A stretch of DNA of 64,000 bases from Nicotiana tabacum (lineage: Eukaryota; Streptophyta; Magnoliopsida; Solanales; Solanaceae): positions 148,651,084-148,715,083 of the forward strand of contig NC_134101.1 of assembly GCF_000715075.1 (NCBI RefSeq), given 5' to 3'. The position numbers were made by a program, and so were the translations under genes. Positions 44,750 to 55,836 of this stretch are shown here, piece by piece (within the stretch, counting starts at the first letter, position 1; each line of letters begins with the position of its first letter). Below the pieces are notes generated by a model. That model searched no databases. It was not told the origin of the DNA and worked only from the letters and a program-made list of their open reading frames with translations.

Positions 44750-46080
44750 ATGGCTGCTCCACCAAACTTCGAGGAAAGTCAATCAACCAATAGACCATAA
44801 AGATTTCTGAAGATGGGTCGTAAAAATGGTGGGATCACAAAGAAAGGAAGTTCTAGCCAGAATTTCAAAGGAAATGATTGTTGTCGCAAGTGCGGAAAAC
44901 TAGGGCATTTCATCAAAGACTGCCCAATTTTGAAACAAGAACATTACAGACATAACTCTGACAAAGTAGGAAAAAGGAACCTGATTCCTGACCAAACAAT
45001 TCAGCCAAAAAAATACAGCTGACAATGTTGTGAAGCAAGCTCTTGCTGCATAGGGAGACTCCTCCAGTGAATCAGAAGAGGAACCAAATGCAGGAAGCAG
45101 CTCCAAGATGGCAGTGCAAAATGAATCAAAGGAATATAATTCATTGTTTGCATTGATGGCTCTGTCCGATGAGGATGAAGAGGATGACAATGATGAGATA
45201 AATTTCAGGGATGTTTAGAGAAATCTGAAGTCCTACTCTTCAAAGAAATTGATGTCATTAGCAAATGTTCTAATTGATACATATTATAGTCTTGTTAATG
45301 ATAATGATGCCCTAATAATAGAGCTAGGAGATGCTAAACAATCTAGAGATGATTTGATGGTAGTGGTTGTTGACTTGAAGTAAACTATAGAGAACCTTAG
45401 CAAAGAAAAGAATACTCTAGTAGAGAAAATTGCAGCTACTGAGTACGAAAGGGATGATATGGTAGTTTTCATTGAAGATTTAAGGGAACAAATGGAAGAA
45501 GTAACTAGAGAACATAACTTGTTGAAAAAACAAACAAAAAAAATGGATGGACAACACTGAGAGAGAGGAAGTGGCTAGAGAGGCTCAACTTGAGCTTGAG
45601 AGTGAGCTTAGGAAAGTTAAAACAAGTCTTGTTGCTGAGCTTGAAAAGAATAGACAACTTCAGGAGGATTTAAAAAAGGTTAAAAATGATCTTGATAAGT
45701 CTCTTAAATAGACCCGGTTCTCTAATGTAATAACTTCTATGTACAGGAGTAATGGTGGAAACAGGCAAGGCATTGGGTTCCAAAAGGCTAAAACCTCCTA
45801 TAATCCCCATAGTAAGTATGTATCTTTGGTTGATAATAGATTGTGCATCCACTACAGTCAAATTGTTCATTACAAGGACTCTTGTAAAGTTAAAATTAAG
45901 TGTTTGCAGAAAAACAAAGTTTTTGTTGAAAAGAGGTGTACTGATGAGGAACCTGGTTCCCTGAAAAGAAAATATGAGCTGCCTGCATGGGCAAAAATAA
46001 GTTTGATCTGCCCATTCTATCATTATAACGGACCCAAGCTGGCTTGGGTTCCTAAGTCTAATTATTGATTTAGTGTGCAG
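44750..46080 (+). pseudogene. SIRE copy 2 gag, internally deleted
   Basis: It starts with the same MAAPPNFE-type N-terminus as copy 1 but jumps after about 20 codons to the region before the zinc knuckle. The ORF at 44813-45022 contains CCRKCGKLGHFIKDCP (CX2CX4HX4C). After it, an acidic Ser/Glu/Asp-rich and then strongly coiled-coil C-terminus can be followed with several stops to about 45700. A further open piece (45739-46068) contains a Cys/Lys-rich linker ending WVPKSNY, the gag/protease junction type of SIRE elements. Confidence 0.75.
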
Positions 46081-47900
46081 GGAACAGTGAAAGGGAGCAG
46101 TCAACAGTGGTACATGGATAGCGACTGCTCGAAGCTCATTACTGGAAGTACAAATGATTTCCTTTCACTGAAGTCCCTGTAAGGGGGGAGTGTATCCTTT
46201 GAAAATAGCAAGAAGAGATACATTCTGGGAGTTGGAAGGATCTGGAATTCTCTTTCCCACTTTATTGAACATGCGTACTTCGTGAAGGGGTCGAAGTATA
46301 GCTTGATGGGTTTTTCCCAAATCTGTGACAAGGGGATCTTAGCTGTCTGAGTGATGCTAATGATAATGGTGAGTTATGGCACAGAAGGCTGGGTCATGCA
46401 AGTTTCACGCTGCTGAACAAATTAGTCAAGAAGGACCTAGTTCGTGATCTGCTCAAGTAAAGCTTCAAGGATCATAGGGTGTGTGATGCATGTATAAAAG
46501 GAAAGTAAGTCAGATCCTCTTTCAAGATCAAAAAGGAAGTTAGCATCTTAAGGCCACTTGATCTCCTCCATAAGGATCTATGTGTACCTATGAGGATGCC
46601 AAGTAGATGAGGAAAGAGAACTGAAGATGAGACTCCAGCCGACATAGAGGAACCTGGTCCCTCAATCACAATATCTGAAGCAAAAAACAGAGTTGTGGAT
46701 GATGTACATGGAACTCTAGATGCTGAGGAAACCAGATCAAAGACAAGAAGCTCATGTGCCTTCTTAGCCTTTCTCTCTCAAATAGAGCCTAGAGAATATC
46801 AAGGAAGCATTGAAAGATGCTGACTAGATTATAGCTATTCAAGAAGAGCTCTGTCAACTTAAGAGGAACAATGTGTGGAACCTGGTTCCACGGCCTACTG
46901 ACAAAACTGTTAGAGGAGTCAGGCTCCCCGTGCTTGGTGTGAAAGGTTGTCAAAATCTAGATGATGGCTTTACAAGAGGGAAAATTGACAACACTCTTTT
47001 TCTAAAGAAACAAGGAAGGAACCTACTTATTGTGCAGATCTATATTGATGGCATCATCTTTGGAGCATCAGTTGACTCTCAATGTGAAAAAAAAAAGAAG
47101 AAAAACTCATGGGAAGTGAGTTAGAAATGAGTAGGATGGGGGAACTGAATTTCATCTTAGATTTACAAGTGAAGCAAACTCCCAAGGGGACAATGATGAG
47201 ACAATAGAAATACATCAAGAAGCTGCTGAAAAGATTTGACATGGAGACATCAAAAATCATTAACACTCCCATCGCCAAAGCTACTTGTCTAGACATGGAT
47301 GAACCTGGTTCCCCTATAAATCAAAGAGGGTCACTTCTATAGCAGACCAGATATTGTCTTTAGTGTGGGTCTGTGTGCCAAGTTTCAATCCAATCCAATG
47401 GAATCTCATCTGAAAGCTGCCAAGAGAATCCTAAGATATCTCAAAGGGATGCAGGACCTGGTTCTCTACTATCCCTCGGGAGATAATATTAAATTGGTTG
47501 GATATGCTAATGCTGATTATGTTGAATATCTTGTGGATAGAATAGTACATCTGAAACGGCACATTTTTAGGGTCATGCTTCATCTCATGGGGTACAAAGA
47601 AACAAACTGTGTGGCTCTTCTTACTGCTAAAGCTGAATACGTGGTTGCTACTTCTTATTGGGCTCAACTAGTACAGATCAAGCAACATCATAAAGACTTT
47701 GGTGTATTTATAGCTTGAACCCGATAGAACACAAGAGGACAAAGCATATTCATATGCGACATCACTCCTTAAGGGATAATATTGAAAAGGTTCTGATTTG
47801 TATGAAGTTCTAGAAGATGGAGGACCAGGTAACAGACATCTTCACCAAGGCACTGAGCAGGGAACATTTTGAAAGAACGTCTCGAATTGGGGTTGATCAA
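46081..47900 (+). pseudogene. SIRE copy 2 pol remnants: protease, integrase zinc finger, RT and RNase H pieces
   Basis: The protease region starts WYMDSDCSKLITGST, so the usual Asp-Ser-Gly reads Asp-Ser-Asp. The integrase zinc finger follows (ELWHRRLGHASFTLLNKLV ... VCDACIKGK). The catalytic core is largely deleted, because the sequence jumps near 46610 to the Glu/Pro-rich pol linker. RT pieces include FTRGKIDNTLFLKKQGR and YIDGIIFGAS, with the second catalytic Asp replaced by Gly. The RNase H end includes RILRYLKGMQDLVLYYPSGD and an ADYV segment. Many stops and frameshifts make it dead. The Copia order (integrase before RT) is clear. Confidence 0.75.
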
Positions 47901-48942
47901 GCTCAACTAAGGACCTGGTCCCTCGATGATTGGCTATGTTAAGAAGGAATGGTACAATGCTAAAAAGTATTTTTTGGCAACATCTAACTCAAATCTATAC
48001 TGTTACATGTGTACACATATGGCAGTTTTAGGACAAAAACAAGTAAGAGTGACATTGCACTTCTAGGAGTCTTTGCTCAAAATTTTCAAATCTGTCAAGG
48101 AACCTGGTTCCTGTGACTCAGGTTAGTAGTCTCTCCAATACTTATATGCCTTTTTAAGCTGTTGAAGTGTCATGTCATTAATTTATTTCTGCCTTTCTCC
48201 TGCCTCTCCTCCTAACTTTTGAAGTCCAAAATGTTAAACATTTTCTGAACTGACCTGTTGCCCCAAAAAAGCACTTCTTTATCTTACACCCAATTAAAAC
48301 CGATTCTTTTCTTCAAAAAAAAATCAACCTTGTCTCAAAAAGAATCCTTCTCCCTAAATATTTCATAAGTAAACCTAACTCTGTCACCTTGCAAAATCCT
48401 AACTCTATCCAAATCAAACCCTCAAGAAGTCTTTGGTATATTTTGATGAGAGTTTAACTGAAAGGGAACAAGGTAGATCTAATATTCCAGAGCATGAGGC
48501 TGAAATTGTTACTGGGTTTGTAGAAGATCGGTCCCTAAAATCCTTCTTAGGATGTTAATTTTAATGATGATCTTTTTCTCTTAGGTTTTGTGCTTAAATG
48601 AACCTTTGATCCAGTAAAAAGGATTGAGAAAAGCAGGCTAATTAATGATGAAATGGTGTAAACCGCTGATGTGGTGATTGGGGAAGAGAGGATAAAGTGG
48701 AAGAATCTGCATTTGTGAAAAAAAATATAAAAAATATAAAATAATTGGAAAAAAAATTGGAGAAAATAAAGTTGGCTGAGAAAGATGCAGCAGATGATAA
48801 GGGTGAACAGATTGAGAAGAGAAAGAGGGAGACATGGCAGCTTAGGGATAGAAAGTGTAGTGTGAGTGAGGAGACTCGTTCCTTATAGAAGCAAAAGGTT
48901 GAGCCATTAAGTTTGGAGGAAGAATACGTTGAAGTCTCAAAA
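47901..48942 (+). other. SIRE copy 2, decayed accessory region after pol
   Basis: No continuous ORF. Short sense stretches (Glu/Lys-rich, 48440-48940) look like remains of the post-pol accessory ORF, which resumes at 53856 beyond the inserted Copia element. There is a poly-A stretch near 48716-48760. Confidence 0.45.
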
Positions 48943-48947
48943 AGTGT
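48943..48947 (-). other. Target-site duplication AGTGT, left
   Basis: AGTGT before the left LTR is repeated at 53851-53855 after the right LTR. Confidence 0.95.
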
Positions 48948-49334
48948 TGTTAGCGGAAACGTAAAAGAAAGAACACAAGATTTAACGTGGTTCGGACCAA
49001 AATAATCCTATGTCCACCAGAGAACAATTGCCCTTTTAATATTAACAAAGGAAGGGGAGATTTCCCAATTACACTTAAGAGAATTTCTCTCTTAACTCTC
49101 TACTCACTACAATGTATTGTATTATTTTGGGATGATTTCTACAAGTGAAAGAGTGCATCTATTTATAGAGGTAAAGATCTTCTCTTGATGTCATTGGTGA
49201 CATCAAACTACCTCCTCTTGATGTCATGGGTGACATCAAAGGAGGAAGCTTCCTCCTAGCATCCACACCAACTCTTTCCACCAACCCTTCCAATTGGCAT
49301 GCCATTGTTGACTAAACATAAACCAACATTTTCA
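48948..49334 (-). repeat. 3' LTR of the Tork-type element
   Basis: Plus strand TGTTAGCGGAAACG ... CAACATTTTCA. It contains the TATA box (49168-49159, minus CTATAAATAG) and two palindromes upstream of it. Confidence 0.95.
49159..49239 (-). promoter_or_regulatory. LTR promoter: TATA box and two TGACATCA palindromes
   Basis: On the minus strand two palindromes TTGATGTCA-NNNN-TGACATCAA (49239-49218 and 49206-49185) precede CTATAAATAG by about 17-50 bp. The half-sites resemble bZIP-type TGACRTCA elements. The distal one has a longer stem (CCTCCT...AGGAGG flanks). The same set is in the right LTR, with its TATA at 53684-53675. Confidence 0.65.
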
Positions 49335-49484
49335 ATCTCCACCTTGGTTTGCATTTCGAGCGTGTGAACAACTCTGGCCAAAACTTCTAAGCTTACTGGG
49401 CAACCCCGTTGTAAGAAACAAGAAGAATCAAACCATTGTTGAACATACCACCTCCATCTAGCAACTGTTCTCTTCGGAGTTGCA

Positions 49485-51377
49485 TTAGTTGATGCACACC
49501 CCCGCCAAGTCCTTGCAGTGTGCAAACTTAGCGAGCGGGACTATCTTGGTCAACATGTCTGCAGCATTATCGTCTATGATAACCTTCACGACCTTGATAG
49601 TTCCCTCATTAATAACATCTCGAATAAAATGAAATCTGACATCAATGTGTTTAGTGCGCTCATGAAATCTCTGATTTTTCATTAGATGAATAGCACTCTG
49701 ACTATCACATCTAAGAGTTGATTCCAGCTGAACCAAACTCAATTCCGCTACTAAACTTTTCAACCAGATAGCTTCCTTTACCGCCTCCGCTACTGCCATG
49801 TATTCTGCTTCTGTCGTAGACAAAGCGACAATCGACTGCAAAGTCGACTTCCAACTGACGGCACTGCCAACGAGGGTAAAGATGTATCCAGTTGTGGACC
49901 TTCTTCTGTCAAGATCTCCTGCATAGTCAGAATCCACATAACCGAGAATTGAAATACCTGTACCACTTTTTCGAAAGGTAAGACCAACACCAGAAGCTCC
50001 TTTGAGATATCTCAATATCCACTTGACAGCTTCCCAATGCCTCTTTCCTGGGATGGACATGTATCTACTTACCACACTTACAGATTGAGTAATATCTGGA
50101 CGTGTGCATACCATAGCATACATAATACTACCAACTGCACTGGCATAAGGAATCTTTGACATATGCTCCACCTCATCCTCGGACTGAGGCATTTGTGACT
50201 CTGAAAGTTTAAAATGAGGAGCTAATGGTGTACTTATAGGCTTGCACGTTTGCATATTGAATCTCTCGAGAACCCTTTCAATATACCTCTTCTGAGAAAG
50301 ATGTAAAACATCGTCTTCTCTTGAAATCTCCATACCAAGGATCTTCTTTGCAACTCCTAAATCCTTCATGTCAAATTCCTTACTCAATAGTTTCTTCAAA
50401 GCATTTATCTCTTTAATGTTGTTAGCAGCAATAAGCATATCATCAACATACGACAGTAAATAAATCATTGAGTTACCAGACATCTTCTTGTGATACGCAC
50501 AACTATCAAATGCACTCCTTGAGAATTCATGTGTAGTCATGAATGCATCAAACCTCTTGTACCACTGTCTAGGGGATTTCTTCAAATCATACAAAGACTT
50601 CTTTAGTTGGCATACGTGATCTTCTTTTCCCTCAGCTAGGAAACCTTCAGGTTGATCCATATAGATTGTCTCTTCTAGATCACCGTGTAAGAAAGAAGTT
50701 TTGACATCAAGCTGTTGAAGCTCCAAGTCAAATTGTGCAACCAATGCTAGTAGCACGCGAATTGAGCTATGCTTCACGACCGGAGAGAAAATCTCATTGT
50801 AGTCAATTCCCTCCTTTTGGCTGAAACCTTTTGCAACCAATCTCACCTTGAACCTAGCATATTCCACTTCAGGAATTCCCTCTTTCTTTCGGTAGACCCA
50901 CTTGCATCCAACTGTCCTCTTCCCCTTTTGTCTTTTCACTAAGACCCATGTCTGATTCTTGTGAATAGACTCCATCTCTTCAGTCATGGCTAACCGCCAT
51001 TGTGCGGCATCCTTGCAAGAAGTTGCTTCAATATACGAGGAGGGCTCCAGATCTTTAATCTCTTCTTGTGCAGTTACGAACGCATATGCAATCAAGTTTG
51101 CTTGATTTATAAGGCGTTCCGGTTCTCGTGTCTGCCTCTTCTCCCTCCCCTTCGCAATTGTGTATGGTTCATTGACAGCAAGTTCTTCAACGCCTACATC
51201 TTCTGACTCATCTTTAACCTGAGTCTCTTGATCCTTTTCCTTGGCAAGCTCCACCGGAAGCTCCACCTGCTCGTTGTTCTTGTTTCCTGAAAACTCCACG
51301 GAAACTTTACGGGGATCAAGTATAGAGGATTCATCGAAGGTGACATCTCTACTAACTATAAATTTGAGTAAAGACAA
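49485..51377 (-). CDS. Tork-type Copia reverse transcriptase and RNase H
   Basis: A 630-codon open frame. RT signatures: [15 protein letters not shown] (D224), [15 protein letters not shown] at 263-277 and the catalytic SYVDDMLIA with YVDD at 310-313. The Copia-type RNase H follows with D482 (VDSDYAG), E523 (STTEAEYMA) and D558 ([10 protein letters not shown]). The C-terminal ADMLTK motif is at 606-611. The N-terminal 120 residues are the acidic pol linker. The start is not a true one: a stop (TAG at about 51381) lies in an otherwise continuous frame coming from integrase. It would copy element RNA into DNA in the particle if translated as part of a polyprotein. Confidence 0.85.
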   Translation of the reverse strand: MSLLKFIVSRDVTFDESSILDPRKVSVEFSGNKNNEQVELPVELAKEKDQETQVKDESEDVGVEELAVNEPYTIAKGREKRQTREPERLINQANLIAYAFVTAQEEIKDLEPSSYIEATSCKDAAQWRLAMTEEMESIHKNQTWVLVKRQKGKRTVGCKWVYRKKEGIPEVEYARFKVRLVAKGFSQKEGIDYNEIFSPVVKHSSIRVLLALVAQFDLELQQLDVKTSFLHGDLEETIYMDQPEGFLAEGKEDHVCQLKKSLYDLKKSPRQWYKRFDAFMTTHEFSRSAFDSCAYHKKMSGNSMIYLLSYVDDMLIAANNIKEINALKKLLSKEFDMKDLGVAKKILGMEISREDDVLHLSQKRYIERVLERFNMQTCKPISTPLAPHFKLSESQMPQSEDEVEHMSKIPYASAVGSIMYAMVCTRPDITQSVSVVSRYMSIPGKRHWEAVKWILRYLKGASGVGLTFRKSGTGISILGYVDSDYAGDLDRRRSTTGYIFTLVGSAVSWKSTLQSIVALSTTEAEYMAVAEAVKEAIWLKSLVAELSLVQLESTLRCDSQSAIHLMKNQRFHERTKHIDVRFHFIRDVINEGTIKVVKVIIDDNAADMLTKIVPLAKFAHCKDLAGVCIN

Positions 51378-51491
51378 ACACTAAAGTTTGTACCCTTTTA
51401 CTCCATCCACATACCCTACGAATATGGCCTTCTTAGCCCTTGGTTCAAGCTTTCCTTCATTAACGTGATAATAAGCTGGACACCCAAATAC

Positions 51492-52966
51492 TCATAAGTA
51501 TGAATAGTTAGAGGGTTCACCTGACCATACCTCATTCGGAGTCTTAAAGTCAATTGCCAATGCTGGAGATCGATTGACAATATGAGCAGTAGTGTGAACT
51601 ACTTCAGCCCAAAATACTTTGGACATTTTGGCTTGTAGGAGCATACAACGAGCCTTTTCAAGAAGAGTTCTGTTCATTCTCTCAGCAACTCCATTCTGCT
51701 GTGGGGTATGCCTGACAGTCCTATGTCTTGAGATCCCATGAACCTTGCAGAATTCATTAAACTCCTCATTGCAAAACTCCAAGCCATTGTCTGTGCGAAG
51801 ATACTTGATTTTCCGCTCCATTTGATTTTCAACCAAAATCTTCCACTCTTTAAATGCTTCAAAAACATCACTTTTTGCCTTCAAAAAATACACCCAAACC
51901 TTTCGTGAGAAATCATCAATAAAATGAGAAGATACCTCTTTCCGCCCTTCGATGGAAGTTTAGAAGGACCCCATAAATCTGAATGGATGTAGTCTAGCAC
52001 TCCTCTTGTCTTGTGTTTGCCAGTGCTGAAGCTGACCTTCTTCTGCTTCCCTAGAACGCAGTGCTCACAGAAGTCAAGCGTGCTGATCTTCTCACCTTCC
52101 AAAAGTTTACGATTGCTCAACATCTTCAGTCCACGTGCGCTCATATGACCCAATCTCATGTGCCATAGTCTTGCCTTGTCATCATTAGATAACTGCACTG
52201 TAGATGCATTTGCAGAGCCAACAATGGTGCTTCCGGCCAATGTGTAAAGGCCGTTCTCCAGCTTGCCTTTCAGCATGACTAAAGAACCTTTAGTCACCTT
52301 CATAGTTCCTACTTCGCTCATGTACCTGTAGCCTTGTTCATCCAGAGTACCCAAGGAGATCAAATTCTTCTTCAGATAAGGAACATGACGGACTTGTGTA
52401 ATAGTCCTCACGATTCCATCATGGCAGTGAACCCGAACTGAGCCAATGCCAACTATTGCACAAGTTGCATTATTGCCCATTACTACGGTTCCTCCACTTT
52501 TCTCGTAGCTGCTAAACCAGTCTTTTCGGAATGTCATATGCAGAGTACAAGTAGAGTCTAACACCCATTTGTTTTCATAACTACTATTAATATTACACGA
52601 TGTTGTTAGTACATAATCATTATCAAAATTATGTACCTGTTCAACTGTAGATGCACTCGCCTTTTCCTTGGACTTTGACATTGGGCAATCTCGTTCAAAG
52701 TGCCCCTTCTTGCCACAACCCCTACACTCTGTATTCTTCTTGTTCACACGAGACTTTGATCTGTGCTTTGATTTGCTCTTTCCCTGTTGGCTAGTCCGAC
52801 CTCTTACAAAGTGGCCACTTGCCTGGTCATCTCTATCTCCTTCAATGTGCCTCCGCACATCACTAGAGTTAAGTGTCTGTCGCACTTGCTCAAGCTTGAT
52901 AGGCTCCTTGCTATACATCATTGAATTCTCAATATCACGATATCCTGAAGTCAATGAAAATAGCAA
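51492..52966 (-). pseudogene. Tork-type Copia gag end, protease and integrase, frameshifted
   Basis: The frame 52966-51881 has a zinc knuckle CRGCGKKGHFERDC at 81-94. The protease site WVLDSTCTLHMT has D137 (DST, where DSG, DSA or DTA are commoner). The integrase zinc finger is LWHMRLGHMSARGLKML ... FCEHCVLGK, and the first catalytic Asp lies in YIHSDLWGP. A frameshift near 51930 then moves the sense frame to 51893-51492. That part holds the second Asp (TDNGLEF, residue 35) and the Glu (VAERMNR, residue 71), giving the DD35E spacing. A TGA after NYSYL ends it. Confidence 0.85.
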
Positions 52967-53011
52967 AGCACATGCAAGAGTCTACTCCTCCCTTTTAATT
53001 CCTGCAATCTG

Positions 53012-53407
53012 TCAGTCCATGACAAGTTTATTAAACACATCTAAATGATCTTGTAACGAAGTACCTGACCCCATCTTAAATGTGTGAAGACGCCGTTGTA
53101 ACAACATTCTTGTTGTCACTGATCGGTCTTGGTATAGCCCTTCTAGCTTTTCCCACAACTGTTTGGTCGTCTCTTCGGTACCCGTACTCACTTCACAAAG
53201 CACGTTAGGTGCAAGGGATAGTTGGATTGCACTCAATGCATCCCCTTCAATCTTCTCCTTATCGGGAGCTGATATATATGTAGGATACTTTCCGTCAATA
53301 TCATGGATTGAACCTTCCCTCCGCAGTAACGCCATCATCTGGATCTTCCAGATATTGAAGTTGTTGCGTCCATTGAATCTATCAATTTCAAACTTCATGG
53401 AACTCAT
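53012..53407 (-). pseudogene. Tork-type Copia gag N-terminus
   Basis: It begins MSSMKFEIDRFNGRNNFNIW, a standard Copia gag start (DUF4219-like N-terminus leading to UBN2). It continues with LWEKLEGLYQDRSVTTRMLL and LQDHLDVFNKLVMD, where a TGA falls. A further TAG lies in the 45 bp before the next open piece at 52966. The 56 bp between this start and the 5' LTR hold the primer site. Confidence 0.9.
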
Positions 53408-53463
53408 CTTTGCTTGTTCTTCCTCCTTGGATCATTAAAGAATCTTGTCGCTCTGATACCAAT

Positions 53464-53850
53464 TGTTAGCGGAAACGTAAAAGAAAGAACACAAGATTTA
53501 ACGTGGTTCGGATCAAAATAATCCTACGTCCACCAGAGAACAATTGCCCTTTTAATATTAACAAATGAAGGGGAGATTTCCCAATTACACTTAAGAGAAT
53601 TTCTCTCTTAACTCTCTACTCACTACAATGTATTGTATTATTTTGGGATGATTTCTACAAGTGAAGGAGTGCATCTATTTATAGAGGTAAAGACCTTCTC
53701 TTGATGTCATTGGTGACATCAAACTACCTCCTCTTGATGTCATGGGTGACATCAAAGGAGGAAGCTTCCTCCTAGCATCCACACCAACTCTTTCTACCAA
53801 CTCTTCCAATTGGCATGCCATTGTTGACTAAACATAAACCAAAATTTTCA
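53464..53850 (-). repeat. 5' LTR of the Tork-type element
   Basis: 387 bp, the same length as the left LTR, with about 8 substitutions (roughly 2 per cent). It is flanked by a primer site on its inner side and AGTGT (53851-53855) on its outer side. Confidence 0.95.
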
Positions 53851-53855
53851 AGTGT

Positions 53856-54598
53856 TGTAAGGCAGAGTGTTGACTCTGATATTACTGAAAATGGAGGAAC
53901 TTCTTGCCGTTGTTGAGTTCCAAAAATAGAATCACCTCTTTGTTCCTCCAAGTCCCAATATTTCTGAAGAAGAAATAAAAACTTCTATGTTTTACATGAT
54001 ACTATGATGTTATAGGTGCATAGGACTGAGTTTGTTTTCGATGAGATGAAGCTTGGGGAGATTCCTGGTGATCTGATTGATGGTGTAACCTACTCAGATA
54101 GGTTGCGAACCTGGTCCTCGAGGACCCTTGGTAGAATAGAGTGCTACGTTGAAGGGTGAGAATGAAAGATTGAGGAAACAAGTGGCGGAACTGAGAGAGC
54201 CGATGATCATTGATCAAAGGAGAGTAAATGAACTTATGAACAAGCTCGTCAAAGCCTTAGCCCCTTACTTTTCCTCCTGCCCAGTGATCCATGTTTTTCA
54301 CTCCTTCCAAATTCCCTTGACTTCTTATCTTCTTTTGATCCCTATATTTGATGACATTGGTACTTTAATTGTTTAAATTGTCATATTATGTATTTTTTGA
54401 AACTACTATACTTTTACTATAATTACTCTACTATGGGCAATCACTCTATTTTGTGCAATGACAATCACGTATTGTTCATGTTGTTGTTTATGTTGTGTTG
54501 CCCAAGTGGCATGAGTTAATATTGCTGAACTTCTTTTTGGTTGTGCTTCTTCTGTTATTCTTTTCGATGATGCCAAAAGGGGTTAGTTATATAGGTGT
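53856..54598 (+). pseudogene. SIRE copy 2, accessory (env-like) region resumed
   Basis: It continues the region cut at 48942 by the Tork insertion. It aligns with 39578-40281 of copy 1, including the coiled-coil piece at 54149-54376 (GENERLRKQVAELREPMII) and the purine tract near 54575. Stops near 53914 and beyond break the frame. Confidence 0.55.
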
Positions 54599-55390
54599 CA
54601 ACATGTTACGCCCTGTAGTATTACGTCGATGTTATGCTCTGCTGTAATATATTACGATGATGTTACCGTCTGTAGTAATACATTACGATGATGTTACGCT
54701 TCGCAGTATTAAGTTACCACAGTATTGCACCCAGCAGTATTACTTTACGGTGATGTCACGCTTCGCAGTATTAAGTTACAATGATGTTGCACCTTGAAGT
54801 ATTGTACGTTAAATTTGTTGTAAGGTAATTGACATCAGTCCAAGTAAAGTATATTTGGAGATTATAAGGATTATGCTATTTCACAAGCGATTAGTAAATT
54901 CATGAAGGTGAAATGGAGAGAAAGTCAAAGAAAATAAATTTTGTCCAACTTTGCCATTTTGGGGTAAAATACGGCCCGAGCTAAAATACCAGGTATTTAT
55001 GGACTAGTGTCATATGAGGTACACATGACCATACTAGTAAGGTGTATAAGGTATGTGAAAAGTGAGTAATATTTTAAGTAAATGGGAATAATTCGCAATT
55101 TTGCGGGTAATTAATTAAATACCGGGTAACGGGACATTGCCTAATTAATTTGGGATATATTTAGTTAAGATTAAACCCTACCCCCACCCCAACATGGCAG
55201 CCACCTAAGGTCAACTGTGTGACTCTTAAAATCACATAAAAGATGGCAAAATGTGGAGTAGTCTTTGGCCAACTAAGCCACAAAGTAGGGGCCCACAAAC
55301 CTTCAAGATAAGAGCTAATTATACATAATTCAAAAGGAAATACACAAGCTAGCTAAAATTATGGATGAATCTGCCGAGAAAACCTTGCAA

Positions 55391-55403
55391 CATATAAAAA
55401 GGG
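55391..55403 (+). promoter_or_regulatory. TATA box of LTR A, copy 2
   Basis: CATATAAAAAGGG, identical to copy 1 and about 70-80 bp upstream of the exon ATG. Confidence 0.55.
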
Positions 55404-55468
55404 AATTGTTGTCTTCCTAGTAAAGCAAGCCTTCCTAGAAGCTAACCAAACAAAATACTTTACCTTGT

Positions 55469-55687
55469 ATGGAGATGAACAAAATGGCAGCAGTTGCAGT
55501 AAAAAATGGGGCTGAGATGTGGAAAGCCCATGGTACAATGGCTATGGTACAACTGTTCAATGTTGGGTACCATGTGATTACAAAGGTGGCTCTAAATGTG
55601 CGCAAGAATAAAACTGTCTTCTGTTTGTACAGGGACCTTCTTGCTATTTCTAATCTTTCCCCATTCGCCTATTTCCGTAAAAAATGA
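55469..55687 (+). pseudogene. Captured WAT1-related (UMAMIT/EamA) transporter first exon, copy 2
   Basis: A 72-codon ORF: MEMNKMAAVAVKNGAEMWKA, then MAMVQLFNVGYHVITKVALN, FCLYRDLLAIS and finally PFAYFRKK-stop. It extends further than copy 1 and includes the PFAYFR segment, where first exons of this transporter family commonly end. It therefore looks like exon 1 with nothing of exon 2. The ATG is the first one after the LTR A TATA box. Several residue changes from the usual family pattern (for example GV-N-Q to RK-N-K after VALNV) suggest it is not under strong selection. It would encode only one transmembrane helix and part of the next. Confidence 0.78.
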
Positions 55688-55836
55688 AGATTATGACAAA
55701 GTGTGTATGAAGCTACAACAAATATCCATACGAGATTTCGTTACGTAAATGCAACGGGATTTTACGATTCTAAGGGAGTACGGTGCAATCTTCCTCAAGA
55801 ATATCATACAGATTTTCCCCTACTTCAATCCGCCAT

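Larger units (their letters stand above)
48948..53850 (-). mobile_element. Complete Tork/Tnt1-type Copia element, coding-defective
   Basis: Two 387-bp LTRs (48948-49334 and 53464-53850) differ at 8 positions by eye. They are flanked by a perfect AGTGT duplication. On the minus strand the order is 5' LTR, primer site (53461-53448, TGGTATCAGAGCGA), gag, protease, integrase, RT, RNase H, polypurine tract (49346-49335, CAAGGTGGAGAT) and 3' LTR. It sits inside the accessory region of SIRE copy 2. Several stops and one frameshift disable it, though the pol frame over RT-RNase H (630 codons) is open. Confidence 0.95.
54604..55836 (+). mobile_element. LTR A in SIRE copy 2, part before element B
   Basis: It is preceded by the same CAACA (54599-54603) and aligns with 40287-41338 at an offset of 14317 bp. 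It carries the 31-bp repeats, TATA box and host-like exon. It is interrupted at GCCAT (55832-55836) by element B; the remainder of A should lie beyond the window. Confidence 0.85.
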
